Below, one piece after another: positions 1 to 6,340 of a stretch of 6,366 nt of DNA (position 1 is the first letter of the stretch; every line of letters begins with the position of its first letter). The stretch is from an uncultured Alistipes sp. GTDB lineage: Bacteria; Bacteroidota; Bacteroidia; Bacteroidales; Rikenellaceae. Below the pieces are notes generated by a model that saw only the letters and a list, made by a program, of their open reading frames with translations, had not been told where the DNA came from and searched no databases. The DNA lies in assembly GCA_937880705.1 (NCBI GenBank), contig CALGRZ010000055.1, positions 1-6,366 on the forward strand, given 5' to 3'. Position numbers and translations under genes: made by a program.

Positions 1-280
1 AGTCGTTATCGTTCTGGTAGTTCTTTGCAGCGTTGATACCACCCTGTGCAGCGATAGAGTGTGCACGACGGGGCGAGTCCTGGATGCAGAATATCTTGAC
101 ATTGTAGCCCAGCTCACCGAGTGAAGCAGCTGCAGATGCGCCACCAAGACCGGTGCCGACTACGATGATATCCAACTTACGCTTGTTTGCCGGGCTGACA
201 ACCTTGATGGCCGCCTTATGGTTGCTCCACTTCTGTGATAGCTCACCTGCCGGTATCTTTGCATCTAATTTATAAGCCAT
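1..280 (-). CDS. frdA: Fumarate reductase/succinate dehydrogenase flavoprotein subunit, N-terminal part (cut by window edge)
   Basis: Only the first 93 codons are present; the gene continues past the left edge of the window. The protein begins [12 protein letters not shown]. Residues 42-47 (GTGLGG) form the dinucleotide-binding GxGxxG turn of the FAD domain, after a beta-strand of the type LDIIVVG. Residues 72-85 read [14 protein letters not shown], the highly conserved flavoprotein segment; by family knowledge its histidine (His74 here) carries the covalently bound FAD. The subunit interconverts fumarate and succinate on the cytoplasmic side of the membrane and passes electrons through an iron-sulphur subunit (expected next, outside the window) to the cytochrome b subunit. 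It lies 33 bases after the cytochrome b gene on the same strand, the C-A-B order of Bacteroidota complexes. The start has no Shine-Dalgarno sequence, only an A-rich leader. Whether the enzyme works mainly as reductase (frdA) or dehydrogenase (sdhA) cannot be decided from sequence; in anaerobic Bacteroidales it is usually the reductase. Confidence 0.96.
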   Translation of the reverse strand, partial: MAYKLDAKIPAGELSQKWSNHKAAIKVVSPANKRKLDIIVVGTGLGGASAAASLGELGYNVKIFCIQDSPRRAHSIAAQGGINAAKNYQNDND

Positions 281-313
281 AGTATCTTTTGTTTTTATTG
301 TTTTGCTACTAAA

Positions 314-1042
314 TTATAAGCCGGGGGTCCAGTGAGCCATCTCGGCGATATACTCGGCACTGTTGAGGTAGCACATAACCGCAACAACAGCAAAGCCGAG
401 GAAGATGAGCGTTGCAACGATGTTTGCGAGGCACTTCAGACGAGGATACCATACATCGTTGGCGAAACCTGCGGTCTGGAACATAGACCATACACCGTGA
501 GTGAGGTGGAACCACAGAGCAGCAAACCATACGAGGTAGAGCACCACGTTGTACCACTTCGAGAAGGTGAAGGCCATCAGAAGAGCACCATTGGCGGGGT
601 GGATAACCATATCACCCTCCACAGCAAACTGCGAGTGGAGAACCTCTACGAGCTGCATCTTTGACCAGAAGTGTACCAGGTGCAGACCAAGGCCGAGGAT
701 GACGATGATACCGAGCACGAGCATATTCTTCGATGCCCAGCTTACGCCCTTCTCCTTAACGGTAACAGCGTAACGCTGCTTACCACGAGCACGGTAGTTG
801 TCGATGGTGAGGATGAAGGCATAGACGAAGTGTACCAAGACGCCAAATGCCAGAATTGCTGTTCCTACAAGGGCGTACCAGTTGGCACCGAGGAACTCGC
901 AAATCATGTTGTAAGCCTCACGGCTGAAGAGCATGGTGAGGTTCATTGACATGTGGAAAAGGATGAAGAGTACGAGGAAGCATCCCGAGATACTCATCAC
1001 GAGTTTCTTTCCCACTGATGAATTAGTTAAAAAACAGCTCAT
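314..1042 (-). CDS. frdC: Fumarate reductase/succinate dehydrogenase cytochrome b subunit (di-haem, five-helix type)
   Basis: This is a complete 242-residue membrane protein, close to the usual length of the b558-type subunit. It has five hydrophobic segments at roughly residues 15-37, 56-80, 106-126, 160-182 and 205-226. Histidines sit inside the first four helices: His30, His71, His121/His124 and His179/His182. This fits the four axial ligands of two haem b groups known in the Wolinella-type FrdC; the exact third and fourth ligands are an inference. The subunit anchors the flavoprotein and iron-sulphur subunits and exchanges electrons with menaquinol or menaquinone. The N-terminus MSCFLTNSSVGKKLVMSISG is typical of this Bacteroidota family, which supports the chosen start. 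It is the first gene of its operon, has its own promoter about 90 bases upstream, and is followed after 33 bases by the flavoprotein gene. The symbol sdhC is equally used for this family. Confidence 0.93.
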   Translation of the reverse strand: MSCFLTNSSVGKKLVMSISGCFLVLFILFHMSMNLTMLFSREAYNMICEFLGANWYALVGTAILAFGVLVHFVYAFILTIDNYRARGKQRYAVTVKEKGVSWASKNMLVLGIIVILGLGLHLVHFWSKMQLVEVLHSQFAVEGDMVIHPANGALLMAFTFSKWYNVVLYLVWFAALWFHLTHGVWSMFQTAGFANDVWYPRLKCLANIVATLIFLGFAVVAVMCYLNSAEYIAEMAHWTPGL

Positions 1043-1136
1043 AGTGTAAAAATTTTAGTTATATTTGTAAATAGTTTTGGCCTCTTTGTGTTTTGCGGTT
1101 GTGCACAGTGGCGACCAAACGCGACATTTGCTACTG

Positions 1137-1173
1137 CAAAGATAAGAATTGTTTGAATAATAACAATACCAAA
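1137..1173 (-). promoter_or_regulatory. Bacteroidota-type promoter for the frdC-frdA operon
   Basis: Read on the minus strand, TATCTTTG (1144-1137) matches the TAnnTTTG -7 element of the Bacteroidota primary sigma factor exactly. Upstream, after 19 bases, lies ATTG (1167-1164) within TTTGGTATTG, a good -33 element. Transcription would start near position 1130, giving an untranslated leader of about 88 bases before the cytochrome b start at 1042. The call rests on consensus and spacing only. Confidence 0.66.
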
Positions 1174-1237
1174 TGGCACTTTTTACAGGACAAAACAGAC
1201 CAAAAATACAATAATTAGGCACAATACCCAAGATTTA

Positions 1238-1786
1238 ATGAGCGATATGGTAGACAAACAGGAGATACGCCGCGAGGTGCGTCGACGCATCAAAGAGCTT
1301 GACCCCGCAACAAAGCTACGGGCAGCACACCGAATATTCGACCGTGCAGAGGCCACCAAGGCCTTCGGCTCGGCAGCGTGCATAGCACTATTTGCCGCCA
1401 TGGGCGACGAGGTGCCGACATCCGAAGCACTGTTGCGTTGGACAAAGTTAGGGAAACGTGTAGTGGTACCCCGTGTCGAGGGTGACATCATGCGCTACTA
1501 CGACTACGACCCCGCAGCGATGCAGAGCGGAGCCTACGGCATCGAGGAGCCCACGGGGGATGTGGAGTGTACGCCCGAGGCCATCGACCTGATGATTGTG
1601 CCGGCACGCGCCTTCACACGCGAGGGTGCACGTCTCGGGCGCGGAGGAGGCTTCTACGACAAGTACATGTCACTCCCCACGTTCAGGGCCTATAAGTTGG
1701 GCATAGCCTTTGAGTGTCAGATATTTGAGTCGCTGCCCTGCGACCCGCACGACATCCTCGTCGACGAGGTGATAACCGAGCGGTAG
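1238..1786 (+). CDS. 5-formyltetrahydrofolate cyclo-ligase (5,10-methenyltetrahydrofolate synthetase)
   Basis: The 182-residue product has the full length of this family. It catalyses the ATP-dependent conversion of 5-formyltetrahydrofolate to 5,10-methenyltetrahydrofolate in the cytoplasm, returning a stored or inhibitory folate to the one-carbon pool. Family signatures appear in order: the basic N-terminal helix KQEIRREVRRRIKEL (residues 7-21); VPRVEGDIMRYY (77-88); GIEEP (101-105), the usual substrate-loop motif; and VPARAFTREGARLGRGGGFYD (121-141), of which GRGGGFYDKY (134-143) is the glycine-rich phosphate-binding signature. The C-terminal segment around AFECQIFESLP (157-167) and HDILVDEVITE (171-181) also fits. 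Met4 (position 1247) is an alternative start; neither has a Shine-Dalgarno sequence. The gene stands alone on the plus strand, divergent from frdC and convergent with the DUF418 gene, 33 bases from the latter's stop. No clear promoter of the TAnnTTTG form was found directly upstream. The gene is often named ygfA, fau or MTHFS in other organisms. Confidence 0.93.
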   Translation: MSDMVDKQEIRREVRRRIKELDPATKLRAAHRIFDRAEATKAFGSAACIALFAAMGDEVPTSEALLRWTKLGKRVVVPRVEGDIMRYYDYDPAAMQSGAYGIEEPTGDVECTPEAIDLMIVPARAFTREGARLGRGGGFYDKYMSLPTFRAYKLGIAFECQIFESLPCDPHDILVDEVITER

Positions 1787-1819
1787 CGCGGAGCACAGCA
1801 GAGAGTAGCCCTAACCGAT

Positions 1820-2980
1820 CTAAAGATAGGTGAGGCGGTGCCACAGCTCCTCAAAGGGGCCTCGTCTATGTCGCTTAAGCCACCAACGGCAGAAGAGCCA
1901 CTGCATAAAGACCACGGCCACGCCGATAAAGAGGCTCATCGTATGGCCCGACACCGAGTAGAGGCCGAAGCCCCAGCCGTAGAAGAGCATACCGCCGATG
2001 ATCGACTGCCCGAGGTAGTTGGTCAGCGACATGCGGCCATACGGGGCAATTACCATCAGGCGACGACCCCAGCGTGTGCGGTAGAAGGCCAGCACCACAA
2101 GGGCTACATAGAGGGCCGTCATGGAGAGGTTACGCCACATGGTGGCAATAACGACAAGTGAATGGGCAATGGTCTGATTATCAATCGTATCTACAACATA
2201 TTCCAACACGGGATCAAACACCAGAAAGGCCAGCACGGCACCCCACTTCGCCACGCTCTTCCAACGCTCGACACTCTTCCCCTCGTCATAGAACATACGC
2301 CAACGCCCGAGCAGCAGGCCCACAACGAAGAGCAGCAGTGTCTGTGTCATGCGGCCATGCTCCACAGCCCAGAGGAAGTTGCAGGGCAGGCCATGCACAA
2401 TACCCACGCGGGCCACCTCCCACATCGAGCCGTCGACCTGTGCCGGCAGCATAGCGGCATAGTGCAGGCCGGAGCCCAAGTCCAGAGGCTTCAACTCGGG
2501 GTAGAGGAGGGCGAGGAGTAGATAGATCATCTCGATAGGCTGCAACGCAAGCAGTACGGCGATGGCCACAAGCCAGCGTGTCGATAGCCTCACAAGGGGC
2601 AGCACAAGCACACCACAGAGGGCATAGACCGTGAGTATATCGCCATTATAGAAGCAGAGGTCAAAGAGTCCCAGCAACATAAGCAGCGCCATACGCCACA
2701 CGAAGCGCAGCCTGAAGTCCTCGCCACGCTGCGCATGGTTGTCGTGCTGGATGTAGAGGCTCAAGCCGAACAATAGCGCGAAGATGGCGTACATCTTACC
2801 CGCCAGCAGGAAGAACACCGTCTCCCACACCGCCCTATCCACGGCCGTAAGGTCGGGGAAGAGGTAGAAGTTCATGTGTTCGAGGAAGTGTATAAGCACG
2901 ATACCTCCGATGGCAATACCTCGGAGGATATCGGCTACGTCGATGCGACTATTGGGCATCGTAGAGGGGGTATATGTCAT
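1820..2980 (-). CDS. DUF418 family polytopic membrane protein
   Basis: With the start at 2980 the product has 386 residues, usual for DUF418 proteins. The N-terminus carries SRIDVADILRGIAIGGI (residues 11-27), the family's typical start of the first membrane helix. There are about eight to ten hydrophobic segments, for example near 20-33, 52-76, 96-111, 135-160, 211-226, 270-300, 320-338 and 345-364. The C-terminal DUF418 domain is clear: GRMSLTNYLGQSIIGG (315-330), then HRRGPFEELWHRLTYL (371-386), close to the family signature GPxExLWRxLTY. The function is unknown; the family is related to membrane acyltransferase-like proteins and is sometimes proposed to act in transport, which nothing here tests. 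The frame stays open to an ATG at 3082, but those extra 34 residues are hydrophilic, do not look like this family and overlap the small Pmp3-like gene, so 2980 is preferred. Met8 is another possible start. Only 5 bases separate it from the upstream gene's stop, suggesting co-transcription. Confidence 0.87.
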   Translation of the reverse strand: MTYTPSTMPNSRIDVADILRGIAIGGIVLIHFLEHMNFYLFPDLTAVDRAVWETVFFLLAGKMYAIFALLFGLSLYIQHDNHAQRGEDFRLRFVWRMALLMLLGLFDLCFYNGDILTVYALCGVLVLPLVRLSTRWLVAIAVLLALQPIEMIYLLLALLYPELKPLDLGSGLHYAAMLPAQVDGSMWEVARVGIVHGLPCNFLWAVEHGRMTQTLLLFVVGLLLGRWRMFYDEGKSVERWKSVAKWGAVLAFLVFDPVLEYVVDTIDNQTIAHSLVVIATMWRNLSMTALYVALVVLAFYRTRWGRRLMVIAPYGRMSLTNYLGQSIIGGMLFYGWGFGLYSVSGHTMSLFIGVAVVFMQWLFCRWWLKRHRRGPFEELWHRLTYL

Positions 2981-2985
2981 GGCCA

Positions 2986-3144
2986 CTACTCGCGCACGTT
3001 GTTCAGAATGATGAGTGCCGCGAGCACACCCGGTATCCAACCGCAGAGCGTGAGCAGGAAGGTGATCAGAAACGAGCCACAACCCTTATCTATCACAGCC
3101 AAAGGGGGAAACAGGATAGCCAGCAGAACACGAAAGAACGACAT
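2986..3144 (-). CDS. Pmp3/YqaE (UPF0057) family small membrane protein
   Basis: A 52-residue reading frame begins with ATG at 3144 and ends at TAG (2988-2986). Its product starts MSFFRVLLAILFPPLAVIDK and has the two-helix plan of the Pmp3/YqaE family. Helix one ends in the conserved double proline (Pro13-Pro14) with LAVIDKGCG after it. The second helix (about 24-48) contains LLTLCGWIPGVLAALIIL (30-47), matching the family pattern LTxxGxxPGxxHA except that His is replaced by Ala. Known members are hydrophobic peptides of about 50-60 residues in the plasma membrane; yeast Pmp3 affects membrane potential and salt tolerance, while bacterial roles are poorly defined. It follows folC by 29 bases and precedes the DUF418 start by 5 bases, so it is probably translated from the same transcript. 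It overlaps, in another frame, the over-long upstream extension of the DUF418 frame and is easily missed because of its size. Confidence 0.88.
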   Translation of the reverse strand: MSFFRVLLAILFPPLAVIDKGCGSFLITFLLTLCGWIPGVLAALIILNNVRE

Positions 3145-3173
3145 ATAAATCTCAATTTTAGGTCTATTGTAAA

Positions 3174-4463
3174 CTAAATCTCGGCAACCACGAAGTTGCT
3201 GCCACCGATGAAGATGGCATCCGCAGGGAGTGCCAACGCCTTGGCACGCTCCACAGCCTCCTTCACCGTGGGTGCTGTCTCGAAGTCGAGCTCAAGCCTA
3301 TCGGCCATGGCCGCGATATCCTCCACGGCACGGGCACGGTCAATGGCGGCACGGGTGAAGATGTAGTGAGCACTCTTGGGCAGCATGGGCATGATCTTGT
3401 CGAGATCCTTCTCCTTCGAGAAGCCCATAACGCAGAACAGACGGTCACACTCCAACGCCGTCAGCTGCGATACAACGTAGCGCAGACCATCGGCATTGTG
3501 GCCCGTGTCACACACCGTATATGGCTCCTGCGCAAGCACCTGCCAGCGACCCATAAGGTTGGTATTCTGGGCAACGGTGGCCAGACCCTCACGGAAGGCA
3601 CGGCGCGAGATTGTCAGCGGTGTCTGCTCGGCGAGGTAGTCGGCAGCAGCACACGCCGTAACCACGTTATGACGCTGGTAGTCGCCCAAGAGGTCGATGT
3701 CGAGCTCATAGTTGCGCTGGTCGCGGGCACGCTCCAGGCTGAAGTGCTGGTTGTGGTTGTCGAAGTGCTCAACGCCATGCAACACAAACTCCTTCTCGGC
3801 ATAGATAACCCTCGAGTTGAGCTCCGCAGCACGCGCCTCAAAGATAGCATCGTAGGCCTCCGAGCTCTCGCCGATAACCACCGGAATGCTCTTCTTGATG
3901 ATGCCGGCCTTCTCCGAGGCTATCTTCTCGATGGTGTCACCCAGGAACTCGGTATGCTCCATACCGATATTGGTAACAACACTCAAAATGGGGGTGATGA
4001 TATTCGTGGCATCGAGTCTACCGCCGAGGCCCGTCTCGATGATGGCCACCTCGACATCGCTCTGGTCGAAGTAGTCGAAGGCCATGGCTGCCGTCATCTC
4101 GAAGAACGAGAGGTCGAGCTCCTGCATCTTCTGCTGGTGCTTATCCACGAAGTTTACCACCTTCTGCTTGGGGATCATCTCGCCATCGACACGGATGCGC
4201 TCGCGGAAGTCCACCAGGTGGGGCGACGTGAAGAGACCTGTGCGGTAGCCCGCCTGCTGGAGTATTGAGGCCAGCATGTGCGACACCGAGCCCTTGCCAT
4301 TGGTGCCGGCAACATGCACGGTGTAGAAGTTACGCTGTGGGTTACCGAGGTGCTGACAGAAGGCTGCAATACGCTCCAATCCCGGCTTATAAGCGTCGCC
4401 ACCAACACGCTGGAACGACGGCATAGAAGTGAATAGAAATTCGAGTGTCTGAGTGTAATTCAT
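3174..4463 (-). CDS. folC: Bifunctional folylpolyglutamate synthase/dihydrofolate synthase
   Basis: The 429-residue product has normal length for FolC of the Mur ligase superfamily. It adds L-glutamate to dihydropteroate and then to folates, using ATP, in the cytoplasm. Motifs in order: VAGTNGKGSVSHMLA (51-65) with the P-loop GTNGKGS (53-59); GLFTSPHLVDFRERI (76-90); ETGLGGRLDATN (143-154), the omega-loop and magnesium-binding region; TNIGMEHTEFLG (164-175); and SEKAGIIK (183-190), whose first lysine, Lys185, is in the place of the carbamylated lysine of the family. The C-terminal domain shows LMGRWQVL (303-310), DTGHNADGLRYV (319-330), where Gly replaces the Ala of the commoner DxAHN, and GFSKEKD (347-353). 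The end GGSNFVVAEI corresponds to the usual GS(L/N)F(V/L)V tail. The start ATG follows the lnt stop by 18 bases. No internal promoter was seen in that gap, so it is probably read through from lnt. Confidence 0.96.
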   Translation of the reverse strand: MNYTQTLEFLFTSMPSFQRVGGDAYKPGLERIAAFCQHLGNPQRNFYTVHVAGTNGKGSVSHMLASILQQAGYRTGLFTSPHLVDFRERIRVDGEMIPKQKVVNFVDKHQQKMQELDLSFFEMTAAMAFDYFDQSDVEVAIIETGLGGRLDATNIITPILSVVTNIGMEHTEFLGDTIEKIASEKAGIIKKSIPVVIGESSEAYDAIFEARAAELNSRVIYAEKEFVLHGVEHFDNHNQHFSLERARDQRNYELDIDLLGDYQRHNVVTACAAADYLAEQTPLTISRRAFREGLATVAQNTNLMGRWQVLAQEPYTVCDTGHNADGLRYVVSQLTALECDRLFCVMGFSKEKDLDKIMPMLPKSAHYIFTRAAIDRARAVEDIAAMADRLELDFETAPTVKEAVERAKALALPADAIFIGGSNFVVAEI

Positions 4464-4481
4464 AGTATATGTTTTTGAGTA

Positions 4482-6056
4482 TTAATCGACAAGATGATTC
4501 TTACGACGTGTGCGGTAGGCTACATAGTAGAGCAGGGCCAGCAGTGCCACGAAGCTGCCTATGCGCGCTATCCAGTCGCCATAGAGGGTATAGATGGTCT
4601 TATCCTCGCGCAGCTCCACATCGGCCGTCAACACGCCCTGCTCGTCCCACTCCAGACGCTCACCCACCACATCGCCACGCGGCGAGATAAAGCCCGAGAT
4701 ACCCGTATTTGCGCTACGCGCAATGCTGCGACGTGTCTCTATGGCACGCAGACGACAGAAGTCGAAGAGGCGTTTATGGCCCGGCGTATTGCCCCACCAG
4801 CCATCATTCGAGATCAGGGCCATGACCTGGGCACCCTCGCGGGCAAAGCCGGCGAAGTAGTCACCATAGAGGCCCTCATAGCATATCGAGGGACCTATCT
4901 TCACGCCACCATTCTCGAAGAGGGCATGCTCCGTGCCCCAGCCGAGCTGCCCCGAGATACCTCCCAAGTCAACCTCAAAGAGGTCAAAGAGGTTCTTCAG
5001 AGGCACGGCCTCAACACCGATAACCAGACGGCCCTTGTGGTAGATGCTCTCCACCTCGCCACGCACGTTGGTCAACAGTGCCGAGTTGTAGTGGTCATAC
5101 CAGCCGTAGTAGTCCGAGTAGCGCGCCGTGGTGGTCTGTGGCTCATCGCCATAGTAGCGCACGGTCGAGGCACCCATGATGAGCTTCGAATCCAGAAGAT
5201 GGCCTCCGTGCATAATCGAGAGCACCGGCATAAGATGTCGCAACTCCTGCTCATCGGCCGAGTAGACACCCGGGATATAGGCCAGCATAGACTCGGGCAT
5301 AACCACAAACTGCGACTCGCGCGGTGCCGAGGCCACAAGACGGCATATATCCTCCAGCGGATCCATCTTGCCGGCGGCCAGACGCTCATCCTCGTAGCAG
5401 GGTATGTTGGGCTGCACGACACTTATCGTGGTGCTCTGCTCCGAGGGCTTATAACTGAAGTAGATGGCTATGGAGAGGAGCAAGGGCAGCAGGGTGATAA
5501 GCGCGGCACGCACCTTGGCGGCCTTCTCCTTGGTGCGCAACACCTCGAAGATGGCGACATTGCTACAAAGCACCCAGAGCGTACCTCCGAAGATGCCGGT
5601 GTACTCGTACCACTGCACAGCCCACACATCGCCCGAGAAGCCATGGCCCAGCAACAGCCACGGGAAGGTCATCACATCGGCCGAGGTGTAGGCCCACTCG
5701 GTGGCTATCCACAGCGTGACAAGCAGCGTGTAGGCCAAGGCACGCGGGGCGCGCTTGACGGTATAGTGGTAGGTCATGAAGGCCACAAGGTTATAGAAGC
5801 TGCCCACGATAGCCGCCGTGATGGGGCCTATGGGTGTTGCAATCCACACCCACCAGATGGTCACAGCGTTCCACAGCAGGAAACAGATAGCCGCAAGGCC
5901 ACACATACGCCACCAGTCGCGACGCGACGGGCCGAGATTCTCGCTGATAATAAGCAGGGGGACAAGTGCCACAAGTGAGCTTAAGCCCGACAGGCCAAGC
6001 CATCCTGCCGAGAGCAGGAGGACACTGAGTAGGACAAGAAGTATATTACGCTTCAT
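4482..6056 (-). CDS. lnt: Apolipoprotein N-acyltransferase
   Basis: The 524-residue product matches Lnt in length and plan: an N-terminal membrane part with about five to six helices (roughly 5-37, 50-72, 76-99, 105-125, 152-172, 183-201), a periplasmic nitrilase-type domain (about 208-485) and a last helix at 495-514. The catalytic triad is visible: Glu255 in VVMPESMLAYIPG, Lys341 in IYHKGRLVIGVEAVP, and Cys392 in IGPSICYEGLYG. Further conserved positions are Glu349 after the catalytic lysine, Tyr393-Glu394 beside the cysteine, and ISNDGWWGNTPGHKRLF (415-431) followed by RLRAIETRRSIARSANTGIS (435-454). The enzyme transfers an acyl chain from phospholipid to the N-terminal cysteine of lipoproteins, the last step of lipoprotein maturation. 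It is the first gene of the probable lnt-folC-Pmp3-DUF418 unit and has a promoter directly upstream. The C-terminal tail RTRRKNHLVD is basic and fits a cytoplasmic end. Confidence 0.96.
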   Translation of the reverse strand: MKRNILLVLLSVLLLSAGWLGLSGLSSLVALVPLLIISENLGPSRRDWWRMCGLAAICFLLWNAVTIWWVWIATPIGPITAAIVGSFYNLVAFMTYHYTVKRAPRALAYTLLVTLWIATEWAYTSADVMTFPWLLLGHGFSGDVWAVQWYEYTGIFGGTLWVLCSNVAIFEVLRTKEKAAKVRAALITLLPLLLSIAIYFSYKPSEQSTTISVVQPNIPCYEDERLAAGKMDPLEDICRLVASAPRESQFVVMPESMLAYIPGVYSADEQELRHLMPVLSIMHGGHLLDSKLIMGASTVRYYGDEPQTTTARYSDYYGWYDHYNSALLTNVRGEVESIYHKGRLVIGVEAVPLKNLFDLFEVDLGGISGQLGWGTEHALFENGGVKIGPSICYEGLYGDYFAGFAREGAQVMALISNDGWWGNTPGHKRLFDFCRLRAIETRRSIARSANTGISGFISPRGDVVGERLEWDEQGVLTADVELREDKTIYTLYGDWIARIGSFVALLALLYYVAYRTRRKNHLVD

Positions 6057-6080
6057 CGAAATATTCGTTTGTTTCGACTA

Positions 6081-6111
6081 CAAAATTAACAAACATTCCT
6101 CAAAAAGCAAG
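6081..6111 (-). promoter_or_regulatory. Bacteroidota-type promoter for lnt and downstream genes
   Basis: On the minus strand, TAATTTTG (6088-6081) matches the TAnnTTTG -7 element. CTTG (6111-6108) lies 19 bases upstream and supplies the -33 TTG. The expected transcription start near 6074 leaves a short leader of about 18 bases before the lnt ATG at 6056. The exact consensus, the spacing and the position in front of the first gene of the cluster support it; expression is untested. Confidence 0.68.
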
Positions 6112-6290
6112 GCTGCGCGACTCTTTTTTGCGGTAACGACACTACAGGAGATCGAACACCGACGACCGGGTGCATCCTCGCGCCACACGGCAGACATTGT
6201 TTTGGCCTAAAGGTCGCATCATTGCATCCGTAAGGGGTCAAACTGATGGCTCCACGCAATTTTTATCTCTCGGCCCACGTTATAATGGCA

Positions 6291-6310
6291 CGAGTATTGT
6301 ACATTACTCG
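6291..6310. repeat. 20-base near-perfect palindrome
   Basis: CGAGTA at 6291-6296 is the exact reverse complement of TACTCG at 6305-6310. The centre is TGTACA (6298-6303), itself a palindrome, so only one base pair (6297 with 6304) breaks the full 20-base symmetry. Such symmetry suits a dimeric regulator's binding site or an RNA hairpin. No gene assignment is possible. Confidence 0.6.
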
Positions 6311-6315
6311 GACAG

Positions 6316-6340
6316 CTACGTTGGCAACGAGACAACGTAG
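6316..6340. repeat. Inverted repeat with 8-base perfect stem and 9-base loop
   Basis: CTACGTTG (6316-6323) and CAACGTAG (6333-6340) are exact reverse complements separated by GCAACGAGA. On the plus strand a T-rich but interrupted stretch follows (6341-6366), so a weak plus-strand terminator is possible. On the minus strand no T-tract follows. It starts 5 bases after the neighbouring palindrome. Confidence 0.55.

Noticed and set aside
319..949. Several plus-strand frames opposite the cytochrome b gene
   Set aside because: They mirror the codon pattern of a clear five-helix membrane protein and show no domain of their own.
1072..1079. Plus-strand TAGTTTTG as a promoter for the cyclo-ligase gene
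   Set aside because: The -7 consensus matches, but there is no TTG about 19 bases upstream and the gene starts about 160 bases away.
1787..1819. Terminator between the convergent cyclo-ligase and DUF418 genes
   Set aside because: A terminator is expected here, but no stem of useful length with a T-tract could be found in the 33 bases.
1820..3082. DUF418 gene starting at 3082 (420 residues)
   Set aside because: The extra 34 residues are hydrophilic, unlike the family, and lie over the Pmp3-like gene in another frame. The start at 2980 puts the conserved DILRG segment at the usual distance from the N-terminus.
3366..4268. Plus-strand reading frame of 300 codons antiparallel to folC
   Set aside because: FolC on the other strand has all family motifs. 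The antisense product has low-complexity Leu/Val/His/Arg composition and no recognisable motif.
4494..5978. Plus-strand reading frame of 494 codons antiparallel to almost all of lnt
   Set aside because: It is exactly opposite a gene with a complete catalytic triad. Its product is rich in His, Arg, Gly and Gln without domain-like order. Long antisense frames are expected opposite genes with this codon bias.
6281..6286. TATAAT, identical to the sigma-70 -10 consensus
   Set aside because: The Bacteroidota primary sigma factor prefers TAnnTTTG. There is no matching upstream element and no gene directly downstream in the window.
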